A DNA stretch of 64,000 bases from Salinarchaeum sp. IM2453. GTDB taxonomy: Archaea; Halobacteriota; Halobacteria; Halobacteriales; Salinarchaeaceae. The stretch spans positions 1,429,226-1,493,225 of the forward strand of contig NZ_CP081183.1 in the NCBI RefSeq assembly GCF_019693215.1, given 5' to 3'. Below, piece after piece: positions 17,234-26,547 of this stretch. The first letter of the stretch is position 1. Each line of letters begins with the position of its first letter. Under the pieces are notes generated by a model. That model was not told the DNA's origin, searched no databases, and saw only the letters and a list, made by a program, of their open reading frames with translations. The position numbers and the translations under genes were made by a program.

Positions 17234-17731
17234 ATGCCTGCTAATTTCACTATTGTTGTCGCTGTTGCACAGAACGGTATCATCGGTCGTGATGGTCAAA
17301 TGCCGTGGCACTATCCAAAAGATCTTGAACACTTTAAGGAAACAACTATGGGCTGTCCGGTAATTGTTGGCCGCAAAACATTTGAAAGTATTTACGACCG
17401 CATTGGGTCTCCTCTACCAGGTCGAACTAATATCGTGCTTTCCCGGTCTGACCCTGAGTTACCAGAAGATGTTATCCTTGCTTCTTCAATCCAGGAAGCG
17501 AAACAAAAAGCTGCAGAACATGGAAGCGAAGCGTTTGTTATCGGTGGCGCAGCAATATATGAGGAATTCCTTCCAGACGTTGACCGTATGATCGTGACGA
17601 TTATCCATAGCCGCTATGAAGGTGATACCCAGTTCCCGATGTGGCCACCTGATGAGAAAACATGGACTGTTGCTGACCGATCTGATCATGACGAACTTTC
17701 GTTTGTCACATACGAGCGCACTGAGCCTTAG
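17234..17731 (+). CDS. folA: Dihydrofolate reductase
   Basis: A 165-aa DHFR. Motifs: VVAVAQNGIIGRDGQMPWHYPKDLEHFK (the Met20-loop region, about residues 8-35), VIVGRKTFESI for NADPH binding (about 44), and FVIGGAAIYEEFLP (about 102). It regenerates tetrahydrofolate after the ThyA reaction. Its ATG is two bases after the thyA stop, so the genes are cotranscribed and probably coupled. The protein is strongly acidic, as expected of a halophilic enzyme, and of normal length. Confidence 0.95.
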   Translation: MPANFTIVVAVAQNGIIGRDGQMPWHYPKDLEHFKETTMGCPVIVGRKTFESIYDRIGSPLPGRTNIVLSRSDPELPEDVILASSIQEAKQKAAEHGSEAFVIGGAAIYEEFLPDVDRMIVTIIHSRYEGDTQFPMWPPDEKTWTVADRSDHDELSFVTYERTEP

Positions 17732-17763
17732 CCGACGTCAATACTTGTAGCAAAAGCATTCGG

Positions 17764-18792
17764 CTAGTACTGTTCTTCGGTCTGTACCTGTCGCTTTCGG
17801 CCCATCTCAGCAAGTAACCGTCCTATCTGCACCCGCTCATTTGTCCCTTCTGCGAGATTCATATCAATTTCTCCAGCGAGTTGATATAATCTGGCGAGCT
17901 GGCTACTATCGTATCGTGATCGGCCTGTAGCAAGAATTTGCGATAGTATTTCGTTGCCAGATAATCCTTCTTTAATCAGCAGATCATCTAACTCAGAACG
18001 GGCATCTTTGAACTCTCCCGACTCAGCTGCGTCAAGCATTGCTTCAATTGCCTCGCTTGGTCCAATCTCATCAAGTGCCTGATATGCTGCATTCATATCG
18101 ATTTTATCCTCAGCGTACGCAGTTGCCTGTGCACCTAGAATTGCCTTCCGTATGTTTCCATCCGCATAGTTAGCGATAAACTCAATTCCATCCTCTGTGT
18201 ACTCTATCTTTTCCTCTTCCACAATGTTCTGAAGAATCTCTGCAATCGCTTCTGCTGACGGTGCCGCCATAGGCACAGGAACGCACCGAGACCGAAGTGC
18301 TGGAATTAGTTTTGTAGGCTGCCGGGTCGCAATGACAAACTGTGTGTTTTGGTGATACTGTTCCATCACCCGGCGAAGTGCTTGCTGAAAGTCTTCACGG
18401 ATCCCTTCTGCGTTATCAAGCAGTAACGTTTTGTAACTTCCTGTCACTGGTGAATAACTGGCTGATTCCTTGAGAACATGGTTGATCATATCTCGCTTCG
18501 AGAGACCACTTTTGCCTGTCAGAAACGACGCAAATCGCGGATCGTTCTTGATATCTGTTTTATTGCGGTTAAAAAAATCTGCTACGTTAATCTCAATAAA
18601 GTCATTATCCGGGTCCTCATGGGCCTCCCTTACAAGTGCCCGTACACCGGCTGTCTTCCCAGCACCTGGTGGTCCATGAACAAGCAAGTTTACCGGATTG
18701 TCAACAGCGCCCCGAAGCTGTTTTTGTGCTATTTCTTGTGGAATATCCTCAATATTGGGCGCATATGCTGTTGTCCACAGTGGTGTTTCCAT
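17764..18792 (-). CDS. Replication factor C small-subunit-like AAA+ protein with altered Walker B
   Basis: A 342-aa RFC small-subunit relative, probably the haloarchaeal RfcC-type paralogue of the clamp loader. It has Walker A HGPPGAGKT (about residue 40), the arginine-finger SRC motif in ALRSRCVPVPM (about 175), and the collar-domain helices to the C-terminus. Walker B reads TLLLDNAEG, where active RFC small subunits have LDEAD: the catalytic Glu is Asn. The sensor-1 region reads IATRQPT rather than the usual SCNY. It probably works as a non-hydrolysing or regulatory subunit of the clamp loader (inference). The sliding clamp gene pcn lies about 0.9 kb away. Confidence 0.85.
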   Translation of the reverse strand: METPLWTTAYAPNIEDIPQEIAQKQLRGAVDNPVNLLVHGPPGAGKTAGVRALVREAHEDPDNDFIEINVADFFNRNKTDIKNDPRFASFLTGKSGLSKRDMINHVLKESASYSPVTGSYKTLLLDNAEGIREDFQQALRRVMEQYHQNTQFVIATRQPTKLIPALRSRCVPVPMAAPSAEAIAEILQNIVEEEKIEYTEDGIEFIANYADGNIRKAILGAQATAYAEDKIDMNAAYQALDEIGPSEAIEAMLDAAESGEFKDARSELDDLLIKEGLSGNEILSQILATGRSRYDSSQLARLYQLAGEIDMNLAEGTNERVQIGRLLAEMGRKRQVQTEEQY

Positions 18793-19045
18793 CGTATTTT
18801 CCTAATGTCTTATCTGGTAAGAAAGAGTCGGTATTATTCTCGCTTTCCTTAGTGACAATTGGGCTTCTCTGTTCACAGAAAATCAAAGCGGATGCCACAT
18901 GATTTGCTCTCGAGGCTGTTGGCGCATAGGTCAGCTAATCATCGTGAAGTGGGCTGTCTATATGTTTGTTAGGTCAGCGTTTGAATACCGCTGGTGCGTA
19001 ACGCTAACCGTTATTGCTATTAAAGTGAGCCAGCCAACATAATGT

Positions 19046-19633
19046 GTGTCCCATTTCAAGTATCCTTGTCCGGACTGTCGGTCTACGACCGACCTGCATG
19101 ATCCAGATTGTGCATTTGGGGGGATGTCACGAACTGAAATCGAAAAAGCGTATACCGACATTTTAGCTGTTCTTTCAACAGGTCCAAGTGGAACTACAAC
19201 GCTCCGTCGTCGCTCTGATGAGTGGTCTGAACTCCATGATGCGGCACTACAGAAACTCCGACAAGAACATCGTGTTGAGGAAAACGATGGGATGCTTGAG
19301 ATGCTTACCCCTGAAGAACGAACCGATCGCGTAAGTGTTCCCACACAAGAGCCTCTCCGAACTATCTACGAACACGGTAGCGTCCCTGGATGTCATGATA
19401 ACAGTGTATTTGCCCTAATTTCATACTACGAGATGGTTGGATTCTCTTGGGAAGAAACTCGTGACAAGGTTATTGATTGGCTTCGAGAAAGCGGTGCTTG
19501 GGACAGAGGTGGATTCGAAGAAGCATCTCCGGAGGAGTTAGTTGACAAAAAGCGACATGTCTACGAAACTGGCTACGGATGGAAAGAAAAAGCAACTGCG
19601 GCCAAACGTGTTATTGACCGTCGGTTAAAATAA
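19046..19633 (+). CDS. Conserved haloarchaeal protein with N-terminal zinc-binding motif
   Basis: A 195-aa acidic protein I recognise only as a conserved haloarchaeal type. The N-terminus FKYPCPDCRSTTDLHDPDCAFGG has three cysteines plus His/Asp suited to zinc binding. The middle (about 25-110) looks like a winged helix with LRRRSDEWSELHDAALQKLRQEHRV. The C-terminal half is helical (SVFALISYYEMVGFSWEETRDKVIDWL; GWKEKATAAKRVID). It starts at GTG; no in-frame ATG is available nearby. It converges with pcn at a 28-base gap holding a T-run, a probable terminator. A nucleic-acid-binding role is a guess. Confidence 0.75.
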   Translation: MSHFKYPCPDCRSTTDLHDPDCAFGGMSRTEIEKAYTDILAVLSTGPSGTTTLRRRSDEWSELHDAALQKLRQEHRVEENDGMLEMLTPEERTDRVSVPTQEPLRTIYEHGSVPGCHDNSVFALISYYEMVGFSWEETRDKVIDWLRESGAWDRGGFEEASPEELVDKKRHVYETGYGWKEKATAAKRVIDRRLK

Positions 19634-19661
19634 ACTACTCCGTCAAACGTTTTTTCTGCCC

Positions 19662-20405
19662 TTAGTCGCTCTGTATCCGTGGTGCAAGCATATAGGTTAC
19701 TTGTCCCTTTCCTTCTGCAATATCAAAGTGCAGTTTCACTGGGAATTCTTCACCCAGCTCTGCTGTTACCTCTGCATCTTTTGGAATTGCCTTGTTCATG
19801 TCTGATAGATAATCAAGACTGAAAAGTGAGTGTGCTGGTCCTAATTCTAGATCGATCAAATCCTCTTCGTGTAACTCAAAGTGTACATCGTCTGTGTCTC
19901 CCTCTGCATCCACATAGAAGAATCCTTGTTGCTCATCGACACCAAGTGCGATATGGTCCGAGACCATGTCTGCAGCCGTTACGGCCCGGTCTACATCTTC
20001 TCCAGACAAAATGATTTCAGCCGCCAAATCTAGGTCTGGAATATCTGGTTCTTGGCGAATTGAATCTGGATCAATCAGTGCAAGTGTATACTCAAGCCCG
20101 TCAATACGAATCTCAAGTTTTCTTGTCTTTTCATCAAGCTCAAGCTCGATTAATTGTCCTCGATTAGCCATTCCAGCAATGTCCTCTAATCGAGACAGAT
20201 TGACACCGATAATACCGCCGTCTGCTTCATATGATTCAAATGCATCTGCATTAAGGGTGAGATCGACCATCCCAACGTTTGCCGGATCAACTGCTCGAAT
20301 CTCTAGACCTTCCTCTTCCAAGCGAATCTTACATTCCTCAACCAGCACGCTCACGGAGTCAAGAGTTTCTTGGAGCGTCTCCGCGCTCACAATCGCTTTG
20401 AACAT
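19662..20405 (-). CDS. pcn: DNA polymerase sliding clamp (PCNA)
   Basis: A 247-aa [33 protein letters not shown] opens the first clamp domain. The central DNA-facing and interdomain connector region includes [20 protein letters not shown] (about residues 108-127), and the C-terminal domain ends [15 protein letters not shown]. The protein forms a trimeric ring that tethers polymerase and other replication factors. It is strongly acidic, with few basic residues even on the inner ring, as in other haloarchaeal clamps. Length is exactly as expected. The upstream 730 bases contain only element remnants. Confidence 0.96.
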   Translation of the reverse strand: MFKAIVSAETLQETLDSVSVLVEECKIRLEEEGLEIRAVDPANVGMVDLTLNADAFESYEADGGIIGVNLSRLEDIAGMANRGQLIELELDEKTRKLEIRIDGLEYTLALIDPDSIRQEPDIPDLDLAAEIILSGEDVDRAVTAADMVSDHIALGVDEQQGFFYVDAEGDTDDVHFELHEEDLIDLELGPAHSLFSLDYLSDMNKAIPKDAEVTAELGEEFPVKLHFDIAEGKGQVTYMLAPRIQSD

Positions 20406-21139
20406 ATATTAAGAAATATTTGGCACCATGGGATAAAAACCATGGACATTTGTCTCTAATCCAGTCAACTGTTCCGGATTGACCTCCTCCCACTCGTGAA
20501 CGGGGCGGGACTCCCACGGTACCGCACCGCTGGGTTGGGAGTTACAGGGTTGCAGTCCAATCGGCATGACCAGACTACTGGCAGGGTCATTTGAAACTCT
20601 TTGATTTTCGTGATGACGAGAATCTTCGATTCTCGAACCACCAAGCCGCAGTCTCCGATCCCGGCATGGGATTCAGCGTTACCGTGCTGATCGGAATTCA
20701 CAACCAGCGGCCCGAAGGGGATTCATTCAGAGTGGTGTGGCCCCAATCCCGATATTATCCGTTTATTCGGTCGACAAGGCCGCCTCAGTGCGGTCATATC
20801 CATATCTTGATCACACATAAAACTCCGGAATAGCTCAATCTCGTGGAGAGATGCCCCGTTGTTGGCTTCATCCCACGGCTAAAGCCGATGGGCGTTCGCC
20901 TTGCTCCGCTGTAAAGTGGTTCGAGAGATTTCGTGTCTCGTCATCACGGAAGCGGTCTTCCGTACAACTTCGAGACATTAGACCTTCTTTTTCCGTAAAT
21001 AGCGCTTTATTCGAAAGAATATACTCACTATCCTAATCGAATAACTGCCAACTGATCTGCACATCTCGGCGACCGGTTATAGATGTAAAGTATACCGTCG
21101 CAGTAAGAAATCTCGGAGCTTGCTCCTGAGGTGAACTCA
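20406..21139. other. Gene-free region with decayed IS605-type DNA
   Basis: I see no gene in these 734 bases. At about 20470-20720, on the minus strand, lies what looks like the 3' part of an IS1341-type element: a short open frame ending near 20465 with a decayed TTCA hairpin at its end. At about 20868-20890, CCCACGGCTAAAGCCGATGGG forms another terminal-like inverted repeat. Promoters for pcn (near 20410) must be here. Confidence 0.55.
20481..20517 (-). repeat. Decayed type A hairpin on the minus strand
   Basis: Read on the minus strand it is a stem CCCGCCCCG, loop TTCA, then CGAGTGGG and AGGAGGTCA. The loop and trailing AGGAGGTCA match the hairpin at 1367-1386, while the stem has two or three mismatches. 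It marks the right end of a lost IS605-type element. Confidence 0.55.
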
Positions 21140-22480
21140 CTACAGTGCTTCTTTGTACGCCTCTAATGTTTCATTGACATCTTCTTCGGTGTGGGCGTAC
21201 GTGATGAACTGTGCTTCAAATTGATTCTGGCTGAGCAGAATATCTTGCTCAAGCATTGCTGGTCTAAAGATGCGCTTCCACCGCTCGGTTTCACCCTGCT
21301 TGACATCCTTGCCTGACTTTGGGCAGTATTCATGTCGGGAGCAGCCTGATCGCTGTGTGCAACCTGTTTCACAATGGTTATTGAATGAGGCTGGACCTTC
21401 TCGGGTAAAGAGTACTTTGAACATGCCATCTGTCCCAGCCACGGTATACTCAGGCGCTTGACTCTCAATGATCTCTGCTAGACCGGAACGAAGTTGCTCT
21501 CCTAGTTTGTGGATATGATCGTGTACATCATTTTCTGCTGCGTATCGGAGCGATTCAAGCCCAGCAGCCATTGTTACTGGATGGCCAGAGAACGTTCCAG
21601 CCTGAAACACATCTCCTGACGGAGTGAACTCCTTGATAATCTCTGCTTTCCCACCAATTGCACCGACCGGGAATCCTCCTCCGATTAATTTCCCAAATGT
21701 TGTGATGTCTGGGTCAATCCCGTATTTCCCCTGTGCACAACTCAGGCCCCCAACTCTAAACCCTGTAATCACTTCATCCCAGATCAACAGTGAACTATGT
21801 TCCGTACAGAGGTCCCGAAGTGTTTCATGGAATCCATCGACTGGGGGAATGATTCCGACATTGGCAAGAATCGGTTCTGTAATAACTGCTGCAATTTCAT
21901 CCCCATGCGCTTCAAATACTTGCTTTGCCTTCTCAATATCATTGAAGGGTATAGGAATCGTATGTTTTGCAAAATCAGACGGTATTCCGGGACTTGAAGG
22001 ATGTGTATGCTCTGAATCTCCTTCTACAAGTGTTGATTCCTGTGCTCCGTGGTATCCACCCTTCATAACAACGACTTTCTCGCGATTTGTATATGCCCTA
22101 GCCAACCGAATTGCAGACACTGTTGCTTCGGTGCCTGAATTGACGAACCGTATCATCTCTACGCTGGGGACGTGTCGAACGACAAACTCTGCATGTTCGA
22201 CTTCGATTTCTGTCGGCATACCATACATTGGTCCAGCACTTGCTTCCGATTGTATCCGAGCAGCTACCGGATCAGGCAACTGATGCCCATATAGCAATGG
22301 CCCAAGACCCATTACCCAGTCGACGTATCGGTTTCCATCTGCATCAATGACGTGTCCACCGTCACCTCTTCGGATGAAGCGTGGATACGGTTCTGGTGCC
22401 GCTCTGACTGCTGAGTTTACACCACCGGGAAGTACAGAAAGAGCTCGATCGTATAGTTCGCGCGACTGCTTGTCACCCAT
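21140..22480 (-). CDS. hemL: Glutamate-1-semialdehyde 2,1-aminomutase
   Basis: A 446-aa class III aminotransferase-fold enzyme making 5-aminolevulinate, the first dedicated tetrapyrrole precursor, via the C5 route. Motifs: [11 protein letters not shown] near the start, [17 protein letters not shown] (about residue 115), [13 protein letters not shown] (about 143), [14 protein letters not shown] (about 238) and the PLP lysine in [18 protein letters not shown] (about 265). A Cys-rich insertion [20 protein letters not shown] (about 370) is a known-looking haloarchaeal addition. ATG 22480 is preferred; an in-frame TTG lies at 22546. Confidence 0.94.
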   Translation of the reverse strand: MGDKQSRELYDRALSVLPGGVNSAVRAAPEPYPRFIRRGDGGHVIDADGNRYVDWVMGLGPLLYGHQLPDPVAARIQSEASAGPMYGMPTEIEVEHAEFVVRHVPSVEMIRFVNSGTEATVSAIRLARAYTNREKVVVMKGGYHGAQESTLVEGDSEHTHPSSPGIPSDFAKHTIPIPFNDIEKAKQVFEAHGDEIAAVITEPILANVGIIPPVDGFHETLRDLCTEHSSLLIWDEVITGFRVGGLSCAQGKYGIDPDITTFGKLIGGGFPVGAIGGKAEIIKEFTPSGDVFQAGTFSGHPVTMAAGLESLRYAAENDVHDHIHKLGEQLRSGLAEIIESQAPEYTVAGTDGMFKVLFTREGPASFNNHCETGCTQRSGCSRHEYCPKSGKDVKQGETERWKRIFRPAMLEQDILLSQNQFEAQFITYAHTEEDVNETLEAYKEAL

Positions 22481-22586
22481 GCATGCTGCTTCTGCATCGG
22501 CACCTAAAACACAATCGCCATCGGCACAGTGTGTGTCTATTCTCAATCAACTGATTGCTTATCGGACACGTCAGGCGGTGGCCACT

Positions 22587-22739
22587 TCATGTTCGCTGTA
22601 CTGTTCGTTGCCGTGCTGCCTCTGCAATGCCGGCATTAGCCGAGCATGATGGACACGCTCTAATTTGTCCGTTTTCATCCGCAAAGACGCGGACGAACTG
22701 TTCTGATACGTGGGATCCACAATGATCGCATGTTGCCAT
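22587..22739 (-). CDS. Small zinc-finger protein (DUF7563-like)
   Basis: A 50-aa protein: MATCDHCGSHVSEQFVRVF, then IRACPSCSANAGIAEAARQR. Two CxxC pairs separated by about 25 residues make one zinc-ribbon-like site. Small single-domain zinc fingers of this form are abundant in haloarchaea, and some affect gene expression; nothing here indicates the target. It lies upstream of hemL on the same strand with a 106-base gap and downstream of larB. The open frame continues upstream of the chosen ATG but without the family pattern. Confidence 0.8.
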   Translation of the reverse strand: MATCDHCGSHVSEQFVRVFADENGQIRACPSCSANAGIAEAARQRTVQRT

Positions 22740-22852
22740 AGTATTCACCGGCCTTGATAACCGGTACCACTTGATATGTACCCACATATAATATCTTTTC
22801 ACTTGCCTGCGACACTTGCCGGATATAAAACCCTAATATTTTGGGTTAGGCT

Positions 22853-23608
22853 TTATTTGGAAGCTGTCTTAGCGATCAATCCAGCCTGTGCACCAGCAAC
22901 AAATCCAGCGTCGATATTTACCACTGAGAGTACGGTACAAGACTGTAACATTCCAAGTAGCGCTGCTTCACCAGCTCCTCCTTTCCCATACCCACTGGAA
23001 ACCGGAACACCAACTACTGGAACATCAACCAATCCGGCAACAACCGTTGGCAAGGCACCTTCTCGTCCAGCAGCTACAACAACAACATCGGATTGACGGA
23101 TAACATCTAATTGATCGATCAGCCTTGCAATTCCAGCAACCCCTACATCTGTAATCTCGTGGACTGTTGCTCCCATCTCGCGAGCGATTATAGCTGCTTC
23201 ACGTGCAGCAGCTATGTCAACAGTTCCTCCAGTCACCACAGCGACCTCTCCACCCTCATTCGGTCTGTTATAGCTATTTGCTTTTGCAACGATTATTTTT
23301 GCTCGAGAATGGACTTCTACTGTATCGCTTGCTGATAACTGCTGTAGCCTCTCAGCAACTGATTCTTGTCTGTTTGATTCCAACCGTGTAACAATTGCTC
23401 GTCCTGTTGTCTCTATAGCTGTTTCTGCTAAATCGATAATTTCTGACGTTGTTTTACCTTCCCCAAATATTGCTTCGGGAATTCCGCTTCGCTGCTCTCG
23501 CGTTGCATCAAAACGACCAGCTTCTGATGTTGCGTATCCTGCCAACCGTGATTCCGCTTCTGCAGGGGAAATCTCTCCAGCGGCTACTGCTTCCAATAAT
23601 TCGCGCAT
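22853..23608 (-). CDS. larB: LarB-like pyridinium-3,5-biscarboxylic acid mononucleotide synthase
   Basis: A 251-aa protein with an N-terminal helical segment (MRELLEAVAAGEISPAEAESRL) and a C-terminal PurE/AIR-carboxylase-like Rossmann domain: GEVAVVTGGTVDIAAAREAA (about residue 122), MGATVHEITDVGVAGIARL (about 147), VVVVAAGREGALPTVVAGLVDVPVVGVPVSSGYGKGG (about 178). LarB carboxylates and hydrolyses nicotinic acid adenine dinucleotide at the start of nickel-pincer nucleotide cofactor synthesis. LarC/LarE are not in this window, so the pathway is not shown here to be complete. The gene is followed closely by the small zinc-finger and hemL genes. Confidence 0.88.
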   Translation of the reverse strand: MRELLEAVAAGEISPAEAESRLAGYATSEAGRFDATREQRSGIPEAIFGEGKTTSEIIDLAETAIETTGRAIVTRLESNRQESVAERLQQLSASDTVEVHSRAKIIVAKANSYNRPNEGGEVAVVTGGTVDIAAAREAAIIAREMGATVHEITDVGVAGIARLIDQLDVIRQSDVVVVAAGREGALPTVVAGLVDVPVVGVPVSSGYGKGGAGEAALLGMLQSCTVLSVVNIDAGFVAGAQAGLIAKTASK

Positions 23609-23787
23609 AGTCTGTTTTAGACATCATACATAATCAGCACTCGGAAACGCCTCTTTTCGTGATCTTAATTGTGGGTTCTTTTATGATATTGATTTCAGAC
23701 AACAACTCTCATAGTCTAGTTAATGTGACACACATTCTATTGAGTATGCTGCCTGTATCGGAGTTTCTACCGGGCGAATACAGGAAA

Positions 23788-23797
23788 CCTTATAAGG
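23788..23797 (+). promoter_or_regulatory. TATA box for a leaderless transcript
   Basis: CCTTATAAGG, a strong archaeal TATA element, is centred about 30 bases before the ATG at 23822. That spacing puts the transcription start at or beside the start codon, as expected for a leaderless haloarchaeal mRNA. Confidence 0.6.
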
Positions 23798-23821
23798 AAT
23801 CCTCAGAAATCTTCTCATTGT

Positions 23822-23989
23822 ATGGCAGATCTTATAGTCAAAGCAGCAGTTAAAGAAGCGCTTGAGGACAAAAACGTAGCATCTGATTTCTATGCAGCTC
23901 TTGACGAAGAAGTCGAGGAACTGCTTCAGGATGCTGCAGAACGAGCGGAAGCAAACGACCGCAAAACAGTCCAGCCTCGAGATCTGTAA
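23822..23989 (+). CDS. DUF1931 histone-fold-like small protein
   Basis: A 55-aa protein: MADLIVKAAVKEALEDKNVAS, then FYAALDEEVEELLQDAAERAEANDRKTVQPRDL. The long central helix followed by a short strand-like KTVQPRDL resembles the histone fold (compare the RKTV.P.D pattern of archaeal histones), as in the haloarchaeal short DUF1931 family. It lacks most basic residues of DNA-binding histones, so DNA binding is uncertain. It is too short for a 60-residue cut-off. It has a good TATA box for leaderless transcription and stands alone. Confidence 0.87.
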   Translation: MADLIVKAAVKEALEDKNVASDFYAALDEEVEELLQDAAERAEANDRKTVQPRDL

Positions 23990-24146
23990 TCGGTCTACGA
24001 TTTAGTAGATCTCACTTGTCGCGCTGAGTCGTAGTCTCTTGACGGGATGCCGCTTTTTTATTATCTCTGAACCTTACGAAGTCACGTTGCTATAGCGATA
24101 GTAAGACAAAAACGCTTGAGATACCCCCCCGCGTAATCTCAGATAT

Positions 24147-24365
24147 TTAGTTGTCGTATTTCCATACAACGTATGCTAGCAGTAGAAGGAGCAGGCCCCA
24201 AATAACTCCGAGTCCGGTCTGGATTGGATTATAGCCTTCGTATAGTTGTATCCCTACAAGCGAGATGATCGTCACAACGCCGATTACCAGCAACATCTGA
24301 TAAACTCGATCCATTCCCACAATTCCATCATATAGACGTTTTGCAAACCCCCTTTCTGAGGACAT
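24147..24365 (-). CDS. Small two-helix membrane protein
   Basis: A 72-aa protein: MSSERGFAKRLYDGIVGMDRVYQ, then two hydrophobic stretches, MLLVIGVVTIISLVGIQLY (about 24-42) and GLGVIWGLLLLLLAYVVW (about 51-68). Both termini should face the same side. The MSSERG start is preferred; the open frame further upstream runs into the divergent sufU gene and has no matching character. No function is apparent. It is divergent from sufU. Confidence 0.7.
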   Translation of the reverse strand: MSSERGFAKRLYDGIVGMDRVYQMLLVIGVVTIISLVGIQLYEGYNPIQTGLGVIWGLLLLLLAYVVWKYDN

Positions 24366-24470
24366 ACTTTGTAAGTAGTAGGCTTTTCCCCGATAATAAT
24401 TGCCTTCTGAGTCTGTTACGATTGTCGCGTGCGGAATACTTTTTCCCTTTGTGCACATACAAATATTCAA

Positions 24471-24890
24471 ATGAGTCTTGGATCCGATATCTATCGTCAG
24501 CAGATTCTTGATCATTACAAGAATCCTCGCAACTACGGTGAACTTGAAGACCCAACATATTCTCATATTGGCGAAAACCCAATGTGTGGAGATGAAATTC
24601 AGGTTGATGTACAGATTGATGAAACTAATGGCACTATTGAAAATATCGCGTTTCAAGGAGATGGTTGTGCAATTAGCCTTGCAGCAGCTTCTTTGCTCTC
24701 CGAAGAGTTACAGGGAGAAAATATTGAAACGCTTCAAGAGATGGATCGAGATGACATAATCGACTTACTTGGTGTTGAAATATCACCAATGCGCGTCAAA
24801 TGTGCAGTATTAGCAGAAAAAGTTCTGCAAGATGGCTATGACATTTATCTTGGAGAAAAAAATCAAACGAAAACCACGACCGAAGACTAA
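24471..24890 (+). CDS. sufU: SufU/IscU-like Fe-S cluster scaffold protein
   Basis: A 139-aa scaffold-type protein. The three conserved cysteines are visible in NPMCGDEI (about residue 40), QGDGCAIS (about 66) and RVKCAVLA (about 118), and the start MSLGSDIYRQQILDHYKNPRNYG is the standard SufU N-terminus. SufU-type proteins accept sulfur from the cysteine desulfurase SufS, with a zinc-bound site, and feed cluster assembly. The sufCBD genes lie 20 kb away in this window. No desulfurase is adjacent. The ATG at 24471 matches the family start. Confidence 0.93.
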   Translation: MSLGSDIYRQQILDHYKNPRNYGELEDPTYSHIGENPMCGDEIQVDVQIDETNGTIENIAFQGDGCAISLAAASLLSEELQGENIETLQEMDRDDIIDLLGVEISPMRVKCAVLAEKVLQDGYDIYLGEKNQTKTTTED

Positions 24891-24964
24891 CTCACCTGAG
24901 GATCCTAAAAACTGGAGTTGCCCTTCGATAACAGGTGCTTATTCAACACTCTCAGATAATCGCT

Positions 24965-25327
24965 TCACAGAAAGTCTCTGACCTCTGTATACCACATATC
25001 ATGGTGGTCTAACTCGCCGACATATCGGGCTATTGTGGCGGCAATCACGTGCCAGCAGAGATCAGTTGGATCGTTTTGATCGAGGTTATACTTCGTATCA
25101 TCACAGTTGCACGAGTTGTTCTCAATGACGTATTCTTCCGTTTCTCCCACGACGACCGTAAAATCCCTGTACTCTTTGACTCTTTTTTCACTGACTGCTT
25201 CAATTGCTCGACGTCCTCGGTCCCCATGCTCTTGAAGGATATCCTCTGTAATGTCTGAGTTTAGCTCTCCAGACTCCTCTAGCTTTCTCTTCCAATCTAT
25301 TTCTTTGTCTGGGGACTCTGATGACAC
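24965..25327 (-). CDS. SWIM-type zinc finger protein
   Basis: A 120-aa acidic protein with a C-terminal SWIM-like zinc motif: SCNCDD (CxC, about residue 73) followed about 17 residues later by LCWHVIA (CxH). The middle strand-rich segment EYRDFTVVVGETEEYVIENN leads into the finger, as is usual in SWIM domains. Small SWIM proteins are frequent in haloarchaea and may bind DNA or recombination proteins; the specific role is unknown. Start is GTG at 25327. It is divergent from trm1. Confidence 0.8.
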   Translation of the reverse strand: MSSESPDKEIDWKRKLEESGELNSDITEDILQEHGDRGRRAIEAVSEKRVKEYRDFTVVVGETEEYVIENNSCNCDDTKYNLDQNDPTDLCWHVIAATIARYVGELDHHDMWYTEVRDFL

Positions 25328-25407
25328 GTCTTATGTATTATTTGGGGAGGCATGACTAAACTGGTTCGGACCACTACTATTTTGACTGACGCAGACTGAT
25401 TTGTATC

Positions 25408-26517
25408 ATGCGCGTCACTGAGGGGTCTGTTGAAATTGATATTCCGGGGACATCACAGGAGGAAATTGAAGAAGATGTGTTTTACAATCCAAACCAAGTG
25501 CTCAATCGCGATCTAACGATCGCCGTCCTTCGCGCTTATCGCGATGTAAATTCTAATGCATCAACGTATCTTGATGCGATGGCTGCTTCTGGAATTCGAG
25601 GAATTCGCGCTGCTGCTGAAGGATGGGACGCTACACTTTGTGATACCAACCCTGAAGCAGTGTCACTGTGTAAGCAGAATTTAGCCCACAATGACCTTGA
25701 AGGGACAGTTGTGCATAAAGATGCCAATGCACACATTCACCAGCATTCCTACGATGTTATTGATATTGACCCATTTGGTTCTCCCATTCCGTTTGCCGAC
25801 GCCGCCTTATCAAATGCACATGACCTTGTCTGTATTACTGCAACCGACACCGCACCGCTCTGTGGTGCACATTTCAACGCCGGAATTCGGCGCTATGATT
25901 CTGTTCCCAGAAATACTGAATTTCATCCAGAAGTAGGGTTACGGACTCTCATTTCGACTCTTGCCCGAACTGCAGCACGATATGACCGTGCTATTCAACC
26001 ATTGCTATCACATTCGACTCGTCACTACCATCGCGTCTACCTTGCCTTTGAAGACGGAGCACAAGTAGCTGACTCCGCTCTTGAGAACCTTGGATATCTT
26101 CTGTACTGTCCAGAATGTCTTTACAGAGAGACCCAATATACACGCTTTCCATCATTCTCTGATGAGTGTCCTAACTGTGAAAGTGAGCAGACTGTCATCG
26201 GGGGTCCACTATGGCTTGCCGAGACCACTGATTCTGAATTTACAACACGTGTACAGCAACGGATTGATGAATCTCTCGAAGATCCTGACAATGTTTCTAC
26301 CCTCATAGAATCGGTTGATGATGAGATTACGACACCGACACACTACGACCAACACAAACTTTGTCAACGATGGAGTCGTCCAGCCTCCGCAATGGATGAC
26401 TTTCTTGATGCCATACGCGATGCTGGCTACCAGGCCTCTCGAGCACACTATTCGGGAACTGCGTTTAAGACTCCGGCAACTGTAACTGAAATCCGGAAAG
26501 CAACCAAATCCCTGTGA
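25408..26517 (+). CDS. trm1: tRNA (guanine(26)-N(2))-dimethyltransferase
   Basis: A 369-aa Trm1. The SAM-dependent methyltransferase core has TYLDAMAASGIRGIRAAAEG (motif I, about residue 52), TLCDTNPEAVSL (about 77) and the catalytic-type DIDPFGSPIPFADAAL (about 118). The C-terminal domain includes a zinc site from LYCPECLYR and DECPNCESEQ (about 230-260). It dimethylates G26 between the D and anticodon stems of tRNAs. The start MRVTEGSVEIDIP is typical. It is followed 30 bases later by the deaminase and ahcY genes on the same strand. Confidence 0.95.
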   Translation: MRVTEGSVEIDIPGTSQEEIEEDVFYNPNQVLNRDLTIAVLRAYRDVNSNASTYLDAMAASGIRGIRAAAEGWDATLCDTNPEAVSLCKQNLAHNDLEGTVVHKDANAHIHQHSYDVIDIDPFGSPIPFADAALSNAHDLVCITATDTAPLCGAHFNAGIRRYDSVPRNTEFHPEVGLRTLISTLARTAARYDRAIQPLLSHSTRHYHRVYLAFEDGAQVADSALENLGYLLYCPECLYRETQYTRFPSFSDECPNCESEQTVIGGPLWLAETTDSEFTTRVQQRIDESLEDPDNVSTLIESVDDEITTPTHYDQHKLCQRWSRPASAMDDFLDAIRDAGYQASRAHYSGTAFKTPATVTEIRKATKSL

Positions 26518-26547
26518 ACTTATACTCTTGACTGTTCAATCACAGGT

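Noticed and set aside
20465-20701. A 78-codon minus-strand frame in the gap upstream of pcn
   Set aside because: It ends in a decayed IS605-type hairpin and looks like the tail of a lost TnpB element rather than a gene.
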